Assembly: GCF_900113735.1 (NCBI RefSeq)
Contig: NZ_FOQM01000020.1
Coordinates: 1-64,000, forward strand
Direction of reading: 5' to 3'
DNA from: Bradyrhizobium sp. Gha
Lineage (GTDB): Bacteria > Pseudomonadota > Alphaproteobacteria > Rhizobiales > Xanthobacteraceae
Length of the DNA stretch: 64,000 nucleotides
Position 1 is the first letter of the stretch. Each line of letters begins with the position of its first letter. The notes beneath the pieces are model-generated. The model saw only the letters and a list, made by a program, of their open reading frames with translations. It did not search any database and had not been told where the DNA came from. This document shows, piece by piece, positions 35,725 through 44,174 of this stretch. Both the position numbers and the translations under genes were made by a program.

Positions 35725-37029
35725 ATGACAGACTTCTCTCCCCGCGAAATCGTTTCCGAACTCGACCGTTTCATCGTCGGCCAGACCGACGCCAAGCGCG
35801 CCGTCTCGATCGCGCTGCGCAACCGCTGGCGCAGGCAGCAGCTCACGGGCTCGCTGCGCGAGGAAGTGCTGCCGAAGAACATCCTGATGATCGGTCCGAC
35901 CGGCGTCGGCAAAACGGAGATCGCACGACGGCTTGCCAAGCTCGCGAATGCGCCATTCCTGAAGGTCGAGGCGACCAAGTTCACAGAGGTCGGCTATGTC
36001 GGCCGCGACGTCGAGCAGATCGTGCGCGACCTCGTCGAGGTCGCGATCGCCCAGGTGCGCGAACGCAAGCGCAAGGACGTGCAGGCCCGCGCCCAGCTCG
36101 CAGCCGAAGAGCGCGTGCTCGATGCGCTTGTTGGTGCCAATGCCAGCTCGGCGACCCGGGAATCCTTCCGCAAGAAGCTGCGCGCCGGCGAGCTCAACGA
36201 CAAGGAAATCGAGATCGAGACGCAGTCGTCGGGCGGCGGCCTGCCGATGTTCGAAATCCCGGGCATGCCGGGCGCGCAGATGGGCGCGATCTCGATCGGC
36301 GACATCTTCGGCAAGCTGGGCGGCCGCAGCAAGACGCGGCGGCTGACCGTCGAGGGCTCGCACGAGATCCTCGTCAACGAGGAATCCGACAAGCTGCTGG
36401 ACACCGATCAGCTGACGCTGGAGGCGATCAGCGCGGTCGAGAACAACGGCATCGTCTTCCTCGACGAGATCGACAAGATCTGCGCCCGTGAAGGCCGCGC
36501 CGCCGGCGACGTCTCGCGCGAAGGCGTGCAGCGCGATCTCTTGCCGCTGATCGAAGGCACCACGGTCTCGACCAAGCACGGCGCGGTGAAGACCGACCAC
36601 ATCCTGTTCATTGCCTCTGGCGCCTTCCATGTCGCCAAGCCGTCCGACCTGCTGCCGGAATTGCAGGGCCGCCTGCCGATCCGCGTCGAGCTGCAGGCGC
36701 TGACGCGCGACGACATGCGCCGCATCCTGACCGAGCCCGAGGCCTCGCTGATCAAGCAATATGTCGCCTTGATGCAAACCGAGGGCGTGACGCTCGACAT
36801 CACCGACAGCGCCATCGACGCGCTCGCCGACGTCGCGGTCGCCGTCAATTCCACCGTCGAGAACATCGGCGCAAGGCGGCTGCAGACGGTCATGGAGCGG
36901 GTGCTGGACGAGATCTCCTTCACCGCCCCGGACCGCAACGGCGAGACCGTTCGGGTCGATGCCGATTTCGTGCAGAAACACGTCGGCGACCTCGCCAAGA
37001 ACGCCGATCTGAGCCGGTTCATTTTGTAA
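35725..37029 (+). CDS. hslU: ATP-dependent protease ATPase subunit HslU
   Basis: A 434-residue AAA+ unfoldase that feeds substrates into HslV. Walker A GPTGVGKTEIARRLAK, Walker B VFLDEIDKI, the intermediate domain (residues about 110-230), and C-terminal LRSRFIL-like NADLSRFIL, which docks in HslV, are all present. Length is typical. Confidence 0.97.
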   Translation: MTDFSPREIVSELDRFIVGQTDAKRAVSIALRNRWRRQQLTGSLREEVLPKNILMIGPTGVGKTEIARRLAKLANAPFLKVEATKFTEVGYVGRDVEQIVRDLVEVAIAQVRERKRKDVQARAQLAAEERVLDALVGANASSATRESFRKKLRAGELNDKEIEIETQSSGGGLPMFEIPGMPGAQMGAISIGDIFGKLGGRSKTRRLTVEGSHEILVNEESDKLLDTDQLTLEAISAVENNGIVFLDEIDKICAREGRAAGDVSREGVQRDLLPLIEGTTVSTKHGAVKTDHILFIASGAFHVAKPSDLLPELQGRLPIRVELQALTRDDMRRILTEPEASLIKQYVALMQTEGVTLDITDSAIDALADVAVAVNSTVENIGARRLQTVMERVLDEISFTAPDRNGETVRVDADFVQKHVGDLAKNADLSRFIL

Positions 37030-37058
37030 TTCGGCTGTGGTCAGCTATCTATCCCGCT

Positions 37059-37190
37059 GTCGTCCCCGCGAAAGCGGGGACCCATAACCACCCAGCGGTT
37101 CTTGTCAGAAAAGATAGCGGCTTCAACCTTGGCTCAAACAGCATCCTGTGGTTATGGGTCCCGGGTCGCGCTTCGCTTGCCCGGGACGAC
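37059..37190. repeat. Composite inverted repeat (CGTCCCCGCG...CCCGGGACGAC)
   Basis: GTCCCCGCGAAAGCGGGGAC is followed by CCATAACCACCCAG, an asymmetric 45-bp core, then TGTGGTTATGGGTCCCGGG ending in a GC hairpin. The two GGTTATGGG halves are inverse copies. It lies between hslU and the membrane-protein gene. Confidence 0.75.
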
Positions 37191-37219
37191 GGCGGAGTTC
37201 GACGCGCCGCGGGTGCCAC

Positions 37220-38344
37220 GTGCTCGCTGACGTCAAGAAAAACCCCTGGCGGCTGCTGCTCGCGATCAACGCGGCGGTGATCGCCGGCGTGTTCATCCAC
37301 AAGGTGAAGCTGCCGCCTTACGTCCCCTATATCCATCTCCTCGTCGACTACCATTTCGGCTTCATCAAGCGCGCGCTGATCGGAGCGATCGTCGCGCTGT
37401 TCACGGACAAGGTGCCGGTCTGGCTGGTGTTTGCGATTTCAGGCGCGGCGTGGCTGGTGACGCTGGGCCTCTATCTCAGGCTGTTCCAGAAGACGTTCGG
37501 CTTCACCGCCAAGACGCTGCCGCTGTTCGTCTTCATCGCGGGCTCGCCGTACTTCCTCAAGAACTTCATGCACACGCTCGGCCATTTCGACATCTATGGC
37601 TGCCTGCTGGCACTCGTCCTGCTGCTGATGCCGGCGCGGTCACTGCTGTTCGTGGCGGCGGCGGCGCTGTTCTCGATCATCCTCGTCCTGATCCACCACA
37701 TCCATCTGCTGATGTATGTGCCGACCATCATCACCATCGTCGTGATCAGGCACTATCTGACCTACGGCTGCAACCGGACCAACATCGCGTTTGGCGTCGT
37801 TGGCGTCGTCGCCGTTTCCGCGCTGTTCTTCGCGGCCCAGTTCCTCGGAACGATGCCGATCCCCGAAGCGGATTTCGTGGCCTATCTGAAGACCCGGATG
37901 GTCGATCCCTCGCGCACCGATCTGCTGCAATTCGCCTATATCTGGTATCAGCCGCTCTCGAAGGAGATTTCCGACACCTGGGACTGGCTGCCGCACAACA
38001 GCCTCGGCATTCCCGTGTTCGCGCTGCTGCTCTGGCTGCACACGCCGCTGTGGCGCTATTTTGCCGATCTGATCCGCGCAGTGGCGAGCGATCTGCACCG
38101 ACGCCTTATCATCGCGACGCTGATCGGGGTCAGCCTTGCCTATGTCGTGATGTTCGCGATGGTGTTCGACTATTCGCGCTGGATGTCGAGCTGGGCGGTC
38201 TGCATGTTCCTGATCCTGCACGCTGTGAAGATGCTGCCGGCGAAGCACGAGACGCCGCTCATACCGGCCGAGGACAAGAAGACCAATATTTTCGGCCTGA
38301 TCATCACGCTAATCCCGCGCGTCGGGATCGTCCGGCCGTTTTGA
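37220..38344 (+). CDS. Polytopic membrane protein of unknown function
   Basis: About 374 residues with eight or so hydrophobic helices. Examples are NPWRLLLAINAAVIAGVFI, WLVFAISGAAWLVTLGLY, SLLFVAAAALFSIILVLIH, IAFGVVGVVAVSALFFAAQF, IATLIGVSLAYVVMFAMVF. GTG 37220 is used because upstream sequence is repeat DNA; ATG choices are upstream in the repeat. I recognise no transporter or glycosyltransferase motif with confidence, though HTLGHFDIYG resembles loops of some membrane glycosyltransferase-like families. Confidence 0.75.
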   Translation: MLADVKKNPWRLLLAINAAVIAGVFIHKVKLPPYVPYIHLLVDYHFGFIKRALIGAIVALFTDKVPVWLVFAISGAAWLVTLGLYLRLFQKTFGFTAKTLPLFVFIAGSPYFLKNFMHTLGHFDIYGCLLALVLLLMPARSLLFVAAAALFSIILVLIHHIHLLMYVPTIITIVVIRHYLTYGCNRTNIAFGVVGVVAVSALFFAAQFLGTMPIPEADFVAYLKTRMVDPSRTDLLQFAYIWYQPLSKEISDTWDWLPHNSLGIPVFALLLWLHTPLWRYFADLIRAVASDLHRRLIIATLIGVSLAYVVMFAMVFDYSRWMSSWAVCMFLILHAVKMLPAKHETPLIPAEDKKTNIFGLIITLIPRVGIVRPF

Positions 38345-38351
38345 TGGTGTG

Positions 38352-38488
38352 CTCCCTCTCCCGCTTGCGGGAGAGGGTTGGGGAGAGGGTGCGGCCGCAA
38401 TGGGGCACTGCCGATGCGGAGAGAACCCTCACCCGGCGCGCGGGACGATGCTTCGCATCGCCGACCTCTCCCGCAAGCGGGAGAGGCG
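38352..38488. repeat. Palindromic repeat (CTCTCCCGC family) between membrane protein and Smr gene
   Basis: CCTCTCCCGCTTGCGGGAGAGGG at the left and CCTCTCCCGCAAGCGGGAGAGG at the right flank a GC-rich middle. Its size and ends match the copy at 34934-35051. Confidence 0.85.
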
Positions 38489-38496
38489 TAGAGCCG

Positions 38497-39087
38497 CTAA
38501 AACCTCGCGCGCCTGATCCGCACATACAGCGCGCCCTCGCCGCCATGGCCGATTGCGGCCTCTTCAAACCCGACCACGAAGGCACGGAATTCCGGCAGGC
38601 TCAGCCATTCCGGCACCTGGCGGCGGAGCACGCCGCTTTCACCGCCGCTGCGGCCCTTGCCGGTGATGACGAGCACAAAGGTCAGGCCCTCGTGATGGGC
38701 GCGATGGAGGAAGCCGGTCAGGGCGCGATGCGCGCGCATCTGGGTCATGCCGTGCAGATCGAGCCGTGCCTCGATCTCGCTGCGGCCGCGCGACAGCTTC
38801 GTCCGCTCGCGCTTGCCGAGCGGGGCGAGCGGCGGCATCGCCGGCTTCGATGGACGCGGCGCCGGCGGAGCAGCCGAAAGCCGCGGCGACAGCGCGGACT
38901 TGGCAGCCGGCGATACCGGCGACGGCTCGGCGCGCGACGCGGTGTGCAGCTTCGTCGCGCGATGTTTCCGCAGCGGCTTGACCTGCCTTGCCACGAGCTC
39001 CCACAGCTCGCGATCTTCCTCGGTGAGCACACGACGGCGTGGCTGGGGACGCGGATCCAGCACGGGCGGACGGGACGATCGCTTCAT
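38497..39087 (-). CDS. Smr-domain protein
   Basis: 196 residues. A basic, Pro/Ala-rich N-terminal half leads to a C-terminal Smr domain (about residues 105-195) with the family motifs LDLHGMTQMRAHRAL and VITGKGRSGG. Smr domains are small nucleic-acid-binding or nicking modules related to the MutS2 C-terminus. The ATG overlaps the mltA stop (ATGA), so the two are translationally coupled. The role is unknown. Confidence 0.9.
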   Translation of the reverse strand: MKRSSRPPVLDPRPQPRRRVLTEEDRELWELVARQVKPLRKHRATKLHTASRAEPSPVSPAAKSALSPRLSAAPPAPRPSKPAMPPLAPLGKRERTKLSRGRSEIEARLDLHGMTQMRAHRALTGFLHRAHHEGLTFVLVITGKGRSGGESGVLRRQVPEWLSLPEFRAFVVGFEEAAIGHGGEGALYVRIRRARF

Positions 39088-40604
39088 TGCTGGAAACGGA
39101 TTTTCATATGCCTGCGCGATTCGCGGGCAGGTTCTATCACGGGCCGCGGCGACGGCAGCGGCACCGGGCCGGCAATGGCAACGGTCTCGTCCTTGCCCGG
39201 CGTTGAAGCGGCCGGCTGCGGAAACAGTTTTGCGATCTTCTCCGATGGTCGCGGATCCGGCACCGGAAGCCGCGCAGCGCGCAAATTGGGATCGAGGCTC
39301 TTCGGCACCAGCATCACGAAATGCATGGGGTGCCGCAGCCGACCCGAGACGCGGCCGGCGTCAGCGCCCGCGCCGAAATAGAGATCCGCGCGGGCGGGAC
39401 CGATGATCGCCGAGCCGGTGTCCTGCGCGATCATCAGGCGATGGAACGGCGTCTTGGCGCGATCGGACTCGATCGGCAGCTCGCCCTCGATGAAGAACGG
39501 CGTGCCATAGACATGCAGCGATTTGTCGACCGCGATCGAGCGGCCGGCGGTCAGCGGGATGCCCTGCGCGCCGACCGCCTCGTCCTTGTCGGACAGGTTG
39601 ACCTCGTGGAAGAAGATGTAGGAGCGGTTCTGGCGCCGCAGCTCCCTGGCACCGTCAGGGTTCTGCGCCATCCACTCCCTGATCTTCTGCATCGACATCT
39701 CTTCCTTGGGAATGATGCCGCGCTCGATCAGGATGCGCCCCACGGCCGTATAGGGATAGCCGTTGTAGGAATCGTAATTGAGCCTGATGCTGCTGCCGTC
39801 TTCGAACTTGATCCGCGCCGAGCCCTGGATCTGGGCAAACAGCAGATCGGTCGGGTCCTTCAGCCAGGCGATCTCCAGCCCACGACCGGCGATCTTGCCG
39901 TCCTCGATCTCGCCACGGTCGTAATAGGGCACCAGCTTGCGGCGACCGATCTTGCGGTAGACCGGTCCCTTGTTGGGCAGGCTGACGGAGGCCTGGTTGA
40001 ATCCGCGCACGAACAGGTTCGAGGGGCGGCGATAGACCGGGACGTTGTAAACCTCGGTCTGGGTGCGCGAACCGTCCAGCACCGGCTCGTAATAGCCGGT
40101 GACGAAGCCGTCGGGCTCACCGAGGCGCGAGATGCGCAGCGGCGAAAAGTTTGCCTCGAAAAAGCTCTTTGCGGTCGCGTCGTCGGTCGACTCGCGTGAC
40201 CTAGCGAGTGACCTATCGAGTGACTTGGCGGCTCGGCAGGGTTCAATCAGCGAGCCCGCCAAGGCTTTCGGCTCAGGCGGAGCGGTCTGCGCATTGATCG
40301 AATGGCAGCTGGCGCGGAAGGTCTTGTAGGCGGCGAGATGATCGTCATCGCCCCAACCCTTCACGTCGGCCCAGGCCACCGGCAGATATTGCGCGCCGGG
40401 AATCTCGAACGGGAGAGGGAGCTGCGGATAGGGCAAGGCACGCGGAGGGATCGCGGCCTCTTCGGGAACGTGATGGGAATGGCTGCGGTAGTGGCGCCGT
40501 GCAGCCTCGGCGCCAAGCGAAAACGAAGCCAGTACGACGAGACCTGCGCAAAGGGCGGTCGCGCTGGTCTTCAGGAAGGTCTTAATTCGCGCTTCCAGTG
40601 CCAA
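39084..40604 (-). CDS. mltA: Membrane-bound lytic murein transglycosylase A (MltA)
   Basis: 506 residues from a TTG start, inside the end of the upstream Tim44-like gene. A signal peptide (TALCAGLVVLASFSLGAEA) precedes the MltA domain with FVTGYYEPVLDG and the 3D domain with IAQDTGSAIIGPARADLYFG, carrying the catalytic Asp. A Pro-rich C-terminus follows. It cleaves murein glycan strands to 1,6-anhydromuramic ends. No Cys lipobox is visible, so it may be a soluble periplasmic variant. Confidence 0.92.
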   Translation of the reverse strand: MALEARIKTFLKTSATALCAGLVVLASFSLGAEAARRHYRSHSHHVPEEAAIPPRALPYPQLPLPFEIPGAQYLPVAWADVKGWGDDDHLAAYKTFRASCHSINAQTAPPEPKALAGSLIEPCRAAKSLDRSLARSRESTDDATAKSFFEANFSPLRISRLGEPDGFVTGYYEPVLDGSRTQTEVYNVPVYRRPSNLFVRGFNQASVSLPNKGPVYRKIGRRKLVPYYDRGEIEDGKIAGRGLEIAWLKDPTDLLFAQIQGSARIKFEDGSSIRLNYDSYNGYPYTAVGRILIERGIIPKEEMSMQKIREWMAQNPDGARELRRQNRSYIFFHEVNLSDKDEAVGAQGIPLTAGRSIAVDKSLHVYGTPFFIEGELPIESDRAKTPFHRLMIAQDTGSAIIGPARADLYFGAGADAGRVSGRLRHPMHFVMLVPKSLDPNLRAARLPVPDPRPSEKIAKLFPQPAASTPGKDETVAIAGPVPLPSPRPVIEPARESRRHMKIRFQQ

Positions 40605-41286
40605 CCAGCTTCCAGTTCGGATCGCGAGAGGTGGTGTCGCGGGCGAAAGTCCAGATGTCGGTGATATCGGCGACCTTGTCGGCGTTGCCGTCGACGATGT
40701 TGCCGGCCTTGTCGCGGGTCACCGAAATCATCTGCGAGACGAAGCGCACCGTGAGCTGAGCCGTACGGTCGCGCAGTTCGGCGCCGACAAGCTCGGCCTT
40801 GTCGATCGAGACGAAACGCGTCTCGGTCTTCTGATCGTTCTTCTCGCGTTCCCGGATGGCCGCGTCGAAGCTCTCATAGACCTCCGATGACAAGAGGTCG
40901 CGCAGCGCACGGCGATCGCCATTGGCAAAGGCCAGCACGATCATCTCGTAAGCGCCACGGGCGCCCGAGATGAAATGGCGCGGGTCGAAAGTGGAATCCC
41001 TGTCGACGATGGCGTCGAGGCCCTGGGCGAGCGCGGTCCCTGGCTCGGCCAGGCCCTTCCAACGGTCGGAAGGCGGGGCGGGCTCGGCAGTCGGCGGCAG
41101 CGGAGCCTGGTCGATCACCTTGCCCGGCATGGTCACGACGTTCTTGTCCGGGGCACCACCCAGCGTATTGCGGGCCGTACGATCGAACGGCGGCCGCTCG
41201 TTGCCCGTTCGCTGGCCCAGCACGCTGCGCAGTCGCAGGAAGATAAAGACCGCCAGCGCAAGGAAGATGATGGTGTAGATGTCCAC
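40582..41286 (-). CDS. Tim44-like domain protein
   Basis: 234 residues with one N-terminal membrane anchor (IYTIIFLALAVFIFLRL) and a C-terminal Tim44-like domain (FISGARGAYEMIVLAFANGDR... WTFARDTTSRDPNWKLVGTG). Alphaproteobacterial relatives of the mitochondrial import subunit Tim44 attach to the inner membrane. The gene lies next to mltA and smr, a conserved trio. The mltA start is inside its 3' end. Confidence 0.88.
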   Translation of the reverse strand: MDIYTIIFLALAVFIFLRLRSVLGQRTGNERPPFDRTARNTLGGAPDKNVVTMPGKVIDQAPLPPTAEPAPPSDRWKGLAEPGTALAQGLDAIVDRDSTFDPRHFISGARGAYEMIVLAFANGDRRALRDLLSSEVYESFDAAIREREKNDQKTETRFVSIDKAELVGAELRDRTAQLTVRFVSQMISVTRDKAGNIVDGNADKVADITDIWTFARDTTSRDPNWKLVGTGSAN

Positions 41287-41696
41287 GTCGTATCGCTTTC
41301 TGGTCTTTACTCAGGTCTTCTTTGGGGTCGCTGCCGCAAAAATCAATCCGGCCAGTAGACCGTTCCATACCGGAACGGCAAGATGACATCACCCTTTTAG
41401 GCCCGCGCGTCACGTCCGCCCGATGTAGGCACGAAATTTGGCCCGGCCAATGGCGCCTTTTGGCACAGTGCGAAGTGTAGCGCGTTTTATGCTCAAGGGG
41501 AAACCCGATCCTGGACGGAAATCGCGCAGCTTCAAGCGTTTAACGTCCGGTTTCGTGTCCGGGGCAGGTCAGATGTCGCAATTGCGGTCGCGGCCCCGAT
41601 CGAGGCTTTGGAGCCGTTCGTCCTTGTGGAATGAGGCGGGCCTATGTTAGCCAACCGCCGCGAAATTCAGCCCAAATCGGGTAAGGAGACACTTCG
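41287..41696. other. Divergent intergenic region Tim44-like / secB
   Basis: 410 bp. A short open frame (41438-41650) has no recognisable coding features and is probably chance. A CTTG-N14-CCTATGTTAG sequence before secB resembles a heat-shock promoter but the spacing is short. No RNA gene or clear repeat seen. Confidence 0.5.
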
Positions 41697-42185
41697 ATGA
41701 CCAACGGTAACGGCACGCCTCCCGACGCGGCCCAGGCTCCCCAGCTCAACGTGCTGGCGCAATATACCAAGGACCTCTCGTTCGAAAATCCGAACGCGCC
41801 GACCTCGCTCCAGCAGCAGAGCCAGCCGCCCCAGATCAACATCCAGATCAATGTCAACGCCAGCAATCTCAGCGAAACCGAATTCGAGGTGACGCTGGCG
41901 GTCGAGGGCAAGGCCGAAACCGCGGGCAAGGTGATGTTCTCGTTCGAGCTCGCCTATGCCGGCGTGTTCCGCATTGCCAATGTGCCGAAGGAGAACCTGC
42001 ACCCGCTGGTCATGATCGAGTGCCCGCGCCTGCTGTTCCCGTTCGCCCGCGAAATCATCGCAACGGCCGTGCGCGACGGCGGGTTCCCGCCGCTGATGCT
42101 GGACCCGGTGGACTTCGTCGGTCTGTATCGCCAGAACATGGAGCGGCAGATGGCCTCCGCCGGGGGCCAGGTCGGCCAAGCCTAA
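41697..42185 (+). CDS. secB: Protein-export chaperone SecB
   Basis: A 162-residue tetrameric cytosolic chaperone delivering preproteins to SecA. LAQYTKDLSFENPNAP, FEVTLAVEGKAE and AYAGVFRIANVPKENLHPLVMIECPRLLFPFAREII are the family core. AAGGAG precedes the ATG. Its 3' end overlaps the convergent dnaQ by 4 bp. Confidence 0.97.
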   Translation: MTNGNGTPPDAAQAPQLNVLAQYTKDLSFENPNAPTSLQQQSQPPQINIQINVNASNLSETEFEVTLAVEGKAETAGKVMFSFELAYAGVFRIANVPKENLHPLVMIECPRLLFPFAREIIATAVRDGGFPPLMLDPVDFVGLYRQNMERQMASAGGQVGQA

Positions 42186-42898
42186 CCAGCAGGCGTGGCA
42201 ACTGGAGCGGGCAAAAACTCGTTCCAGATCGCCTTTTCGCCCATCGTTGCGATGAAGGCCCGATGAGCCTCGCGCTCGGCGTCTGATACCCGCGGCGCAA
42301 GCGGCACGGGCCGCTGCCGTCGCGGTGTATCGCTGCCGGCATTCACGCGAATCTCCTGCGCTTCCGACGCCAGCAGGAGCTGCGACTGCCGCGCCCCGAC
42401 CAGATCAACATAGACTTCTGCCAGCAGCTCGGAATCGAGCAGCGCGCCGTGCTTGGTCCGGTGCGAATTGTCGATCGAATAGCGCGAGCAGAGATCGTCG
42501 AGCCGGTTCGACACGCCAGGATGCTTGCGGCGCGCCAGCAGCAGCGTATCGACCAGCCGCTCACGCGGGATCGCGGCGCGCTTGATCCGGTCAAGCTCGG
42601 CATTGATGAAGCCGATGTCGAAGGAGGCGTTGTGGATCACCAGCGGCGCGTCGCCGATGAAGGCCAGAAAATCGTCGACCACCTCGTGGAACAGCGGCTT
42701 GGTCGAGAGAAATTCAGCCGATAGCCCGTGCACGGCGAAGGCTTCCGCCGGCATGTCGCGCTCGGGGTTGATATAGACGTGATAGGTCTGTCCCGTCGGC
42801 ATGCGATTGAAAATCTCGACGCAGCCGATTTCGACCAGGCGATCACCGCGCAACGGATCGAGGCCGGTGGTTTCGGTATCGAGAACGATTTCACGCAT
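42182..42898 (-). CDS. dnaQ: DNA polymerase III epsilon subunit (3'-5' exonuclease)
   Basis: 238 residues. ExoI motif VLDTETTGLDPLRGDRLVEIG, ExoII VIHNASFDIGFINAEL and ExoIII with HGALLDSELLAEVYV carry the DEDDh residues. It is the replicative proofreading subunit. It lies 37 bp downstream of coaE and is convergent with secB, a conserved dnaQ-secB pairing in alphaproteobacteria. Confidence 0.96.
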   Translation of the reverse strand: MREIVLDTETTGLDPLRGDRLVEIGCVEIFNRMPTGQTYHVYINPERDMPAEAFAVHGLSAEFLSTKPLFHEVVDDFLAFIGDAPLVIHNASFDIGFINAELDRIKRAAIPRERLVDTLLLARRKHPGVSNRLDDLCSRYSIDNSHRTKHGALLDSELLAEVYVDLVGARQSQLLLASEAQEIRVNAGSDTPRRQRPVPLAPRVSDAEREAHRAFIATMGEKAIWNEFLPAPVATPAG

Positions 42899-42935
42899 GT
42901 TCTAAGAGATCTGAGATGCCGGTGTGGACAGCGAA

Positions 42936-43535
42936 TCAGGCTCGCCGCTGCGGCATCTTAACGACCTCGGTCAGGATGTGGGTGATTTGCGCGCGCACCG
43001 GCTCAAGTCCGTGTGAGGTATCCACGACGAAATCAGCCCGCTTGCGTTTTTCGGCGTCGGGCATCTGCTTGGCTATGATGGCATCGAGCTTGGCCTCGTC
43101 CATGGTTCCGCGCGCCAGCACACGCTCGCGCTGCAGTTCGGGCGAGGTCGAGACCACAACGACCGCGTCGACCCGTTTCTCGCCGCCGGTCTCGAACAGC
43201 AAGGGAATATCCAGGACCACCACCGGCGCCCCGGCGGCTTCCGCGTCAGCAAAAAATTTTTGCCGGGAGGCGCCGAGCATTGGATGGACGATCTGTTCGA
43301 GCTGCTTGATCGCGGCGGGATCATGAACGACGCGCGCGGACAATTTGGGCCGGTCGACCTTGCCATTCGCGGTCGTGCCGGGGAAGGCGGCCTCGATGGC
43401 GGGCGCCGCCTCGCCTTCATAGAGTTGATGGACGGCGGCATCGGCGTCGTAGACGGGAACGCCGGCCTCCGCGAACAATTTCGCGGTGGTGGATTTGCCC
43501 ATCCCGATCGAGCCGGTCAGTCCGAGAATCCGCAT
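42936..43535 (-). CDS. coaE: Dephospho-CoA kinase
   Basis: A 199-residue P-loop kinase, last step of CoA synthesis. Walker A is GLTGSIGMGKSTTAKLF, and VLDIPLLFETGGEKRVDAVVVV is the family signature. It lies 22 bp downstream of maf. In many alphaproteobacteria aroE sits between maf and coaE; it is missing here. Confidence 0.96.
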   Translation of the reverse strand: MRILGLTGSIGMGKSTTAKLFAEAGVPVYDADAAVHQLYEGEAAPAIEAAFPGTTANGKVDRPKLSARVVHDPAAIKQLEQIVHPMLGASRQKFFADAEAAGAPVVVLDIPLLFETGGEKRVDAVVVVSTSPELQRERVLARGTMDEAKLDAIIAKQMPDAEKRKRADFVVDTSHGLEPVRAQITHILTEVVKMPQRRA

Positions 43536-43557
43536 CGGCGCAAAACCATCCTGTCAG

Positions 43558-44166
43558 TCACACCGCAATTAGCTGTTCGCGCCGCAGGAACGCAAGCAGC
43601 GGCAGCAGCGGCAGGCCGAGGACGGTGAAATGGTCGCCCTCGATGCGCTCGAACAGATGAACCCCGAGACCTTCGAGCTGATAAGCGCCGACGCTCGTGG
43701 TGACGGCGTCGCCTGCGGCATCGAGATAGGCTGACAGCTCGGCCTCGGACAGTGGCCGCATGGTCATGCGTGCGACCGAGACATCCTCGAAGACGATCTT
43801 GCCGTCATGTGCGACGGCGACGGCGGAATTCAGCTCGTGCGTGTTACCGACAAGATCATGCAATTGCGCCAACGCCTGTGCGCGGCCGGCGGGCTTGTTG
43901 AAGAGGCGATTCCCCAGCGCCAGAGTCTGGTCGGCACCGATCACATGGCTTCCGGGACGCTGGACTGAGACCGCTTTTGCCTTCTCGCGTGCCAGCAGCA
44001 GGGCGATCTCGCGCGGATTGGAAAGTTTTGAGGCGGCCTGAATGCCGCGTTCGTCGATATCAGCGGTCACAGCCTCGAATTCGAGCCCGGCGTTCGCCAG
44101 CAGCATTTTGCGCGCGCCGCTCTGCGAGGCCAGGATGAACGGAGTTTTGCCGCGCCACAAAGCCAT
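43558..44166 (-). CDS. maf: Maf-like nucleotide pyrophosphatase
   Basis: A 202-residue house-cleaning pyrophosphatase for modified or canonical pyrimidine nucleotides. FILASQSGARKMLLANAGLEF, VIGADQTLALGNRLFNKP, and SVGAYQLEGLGVHLFERIEGDHFTVLGLP-type C-terminus match the family. The true start is 44166 (MALWRGKTP); the upstream extension overlaps the previous gene. It follows the PPDK regulatory gene by 8 bp. Confidence 0.93.
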   Translation of the reverse strand: MALWRGKTPFILASQSGARKMLLANAGLEFEAVTADIDERGIQAASKLSNPREIALLLAREKAKAVSVQRPGSHVIGADQTLALGNRLFNKPAGRAQALAQLHDLVGNTHELNSAVAVAHDGKIVFEDVSVARMTMRPLSEAELSAYLDAAGDAVTTSVGAYQLEGLGVHLFERIEGDHFTVLGLPLLPLLAFLRREQLIAV

Positions 44167-44174
44167 CTCAAAAA

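Noticed and set aside
41438..41650. 70-residue open frame before secB
   Set aside because: No family, no ribosome site, low-complexity Ser/Arg sequence; likely chance.
41623..41650. CTTG-N14-CCTATGTTAG resembling an RpoH promoter before secB
   Set aside because: Spacing is three bases shorter than the alphaproteobacterial consensus; kept only as a note in the intergenic entry.
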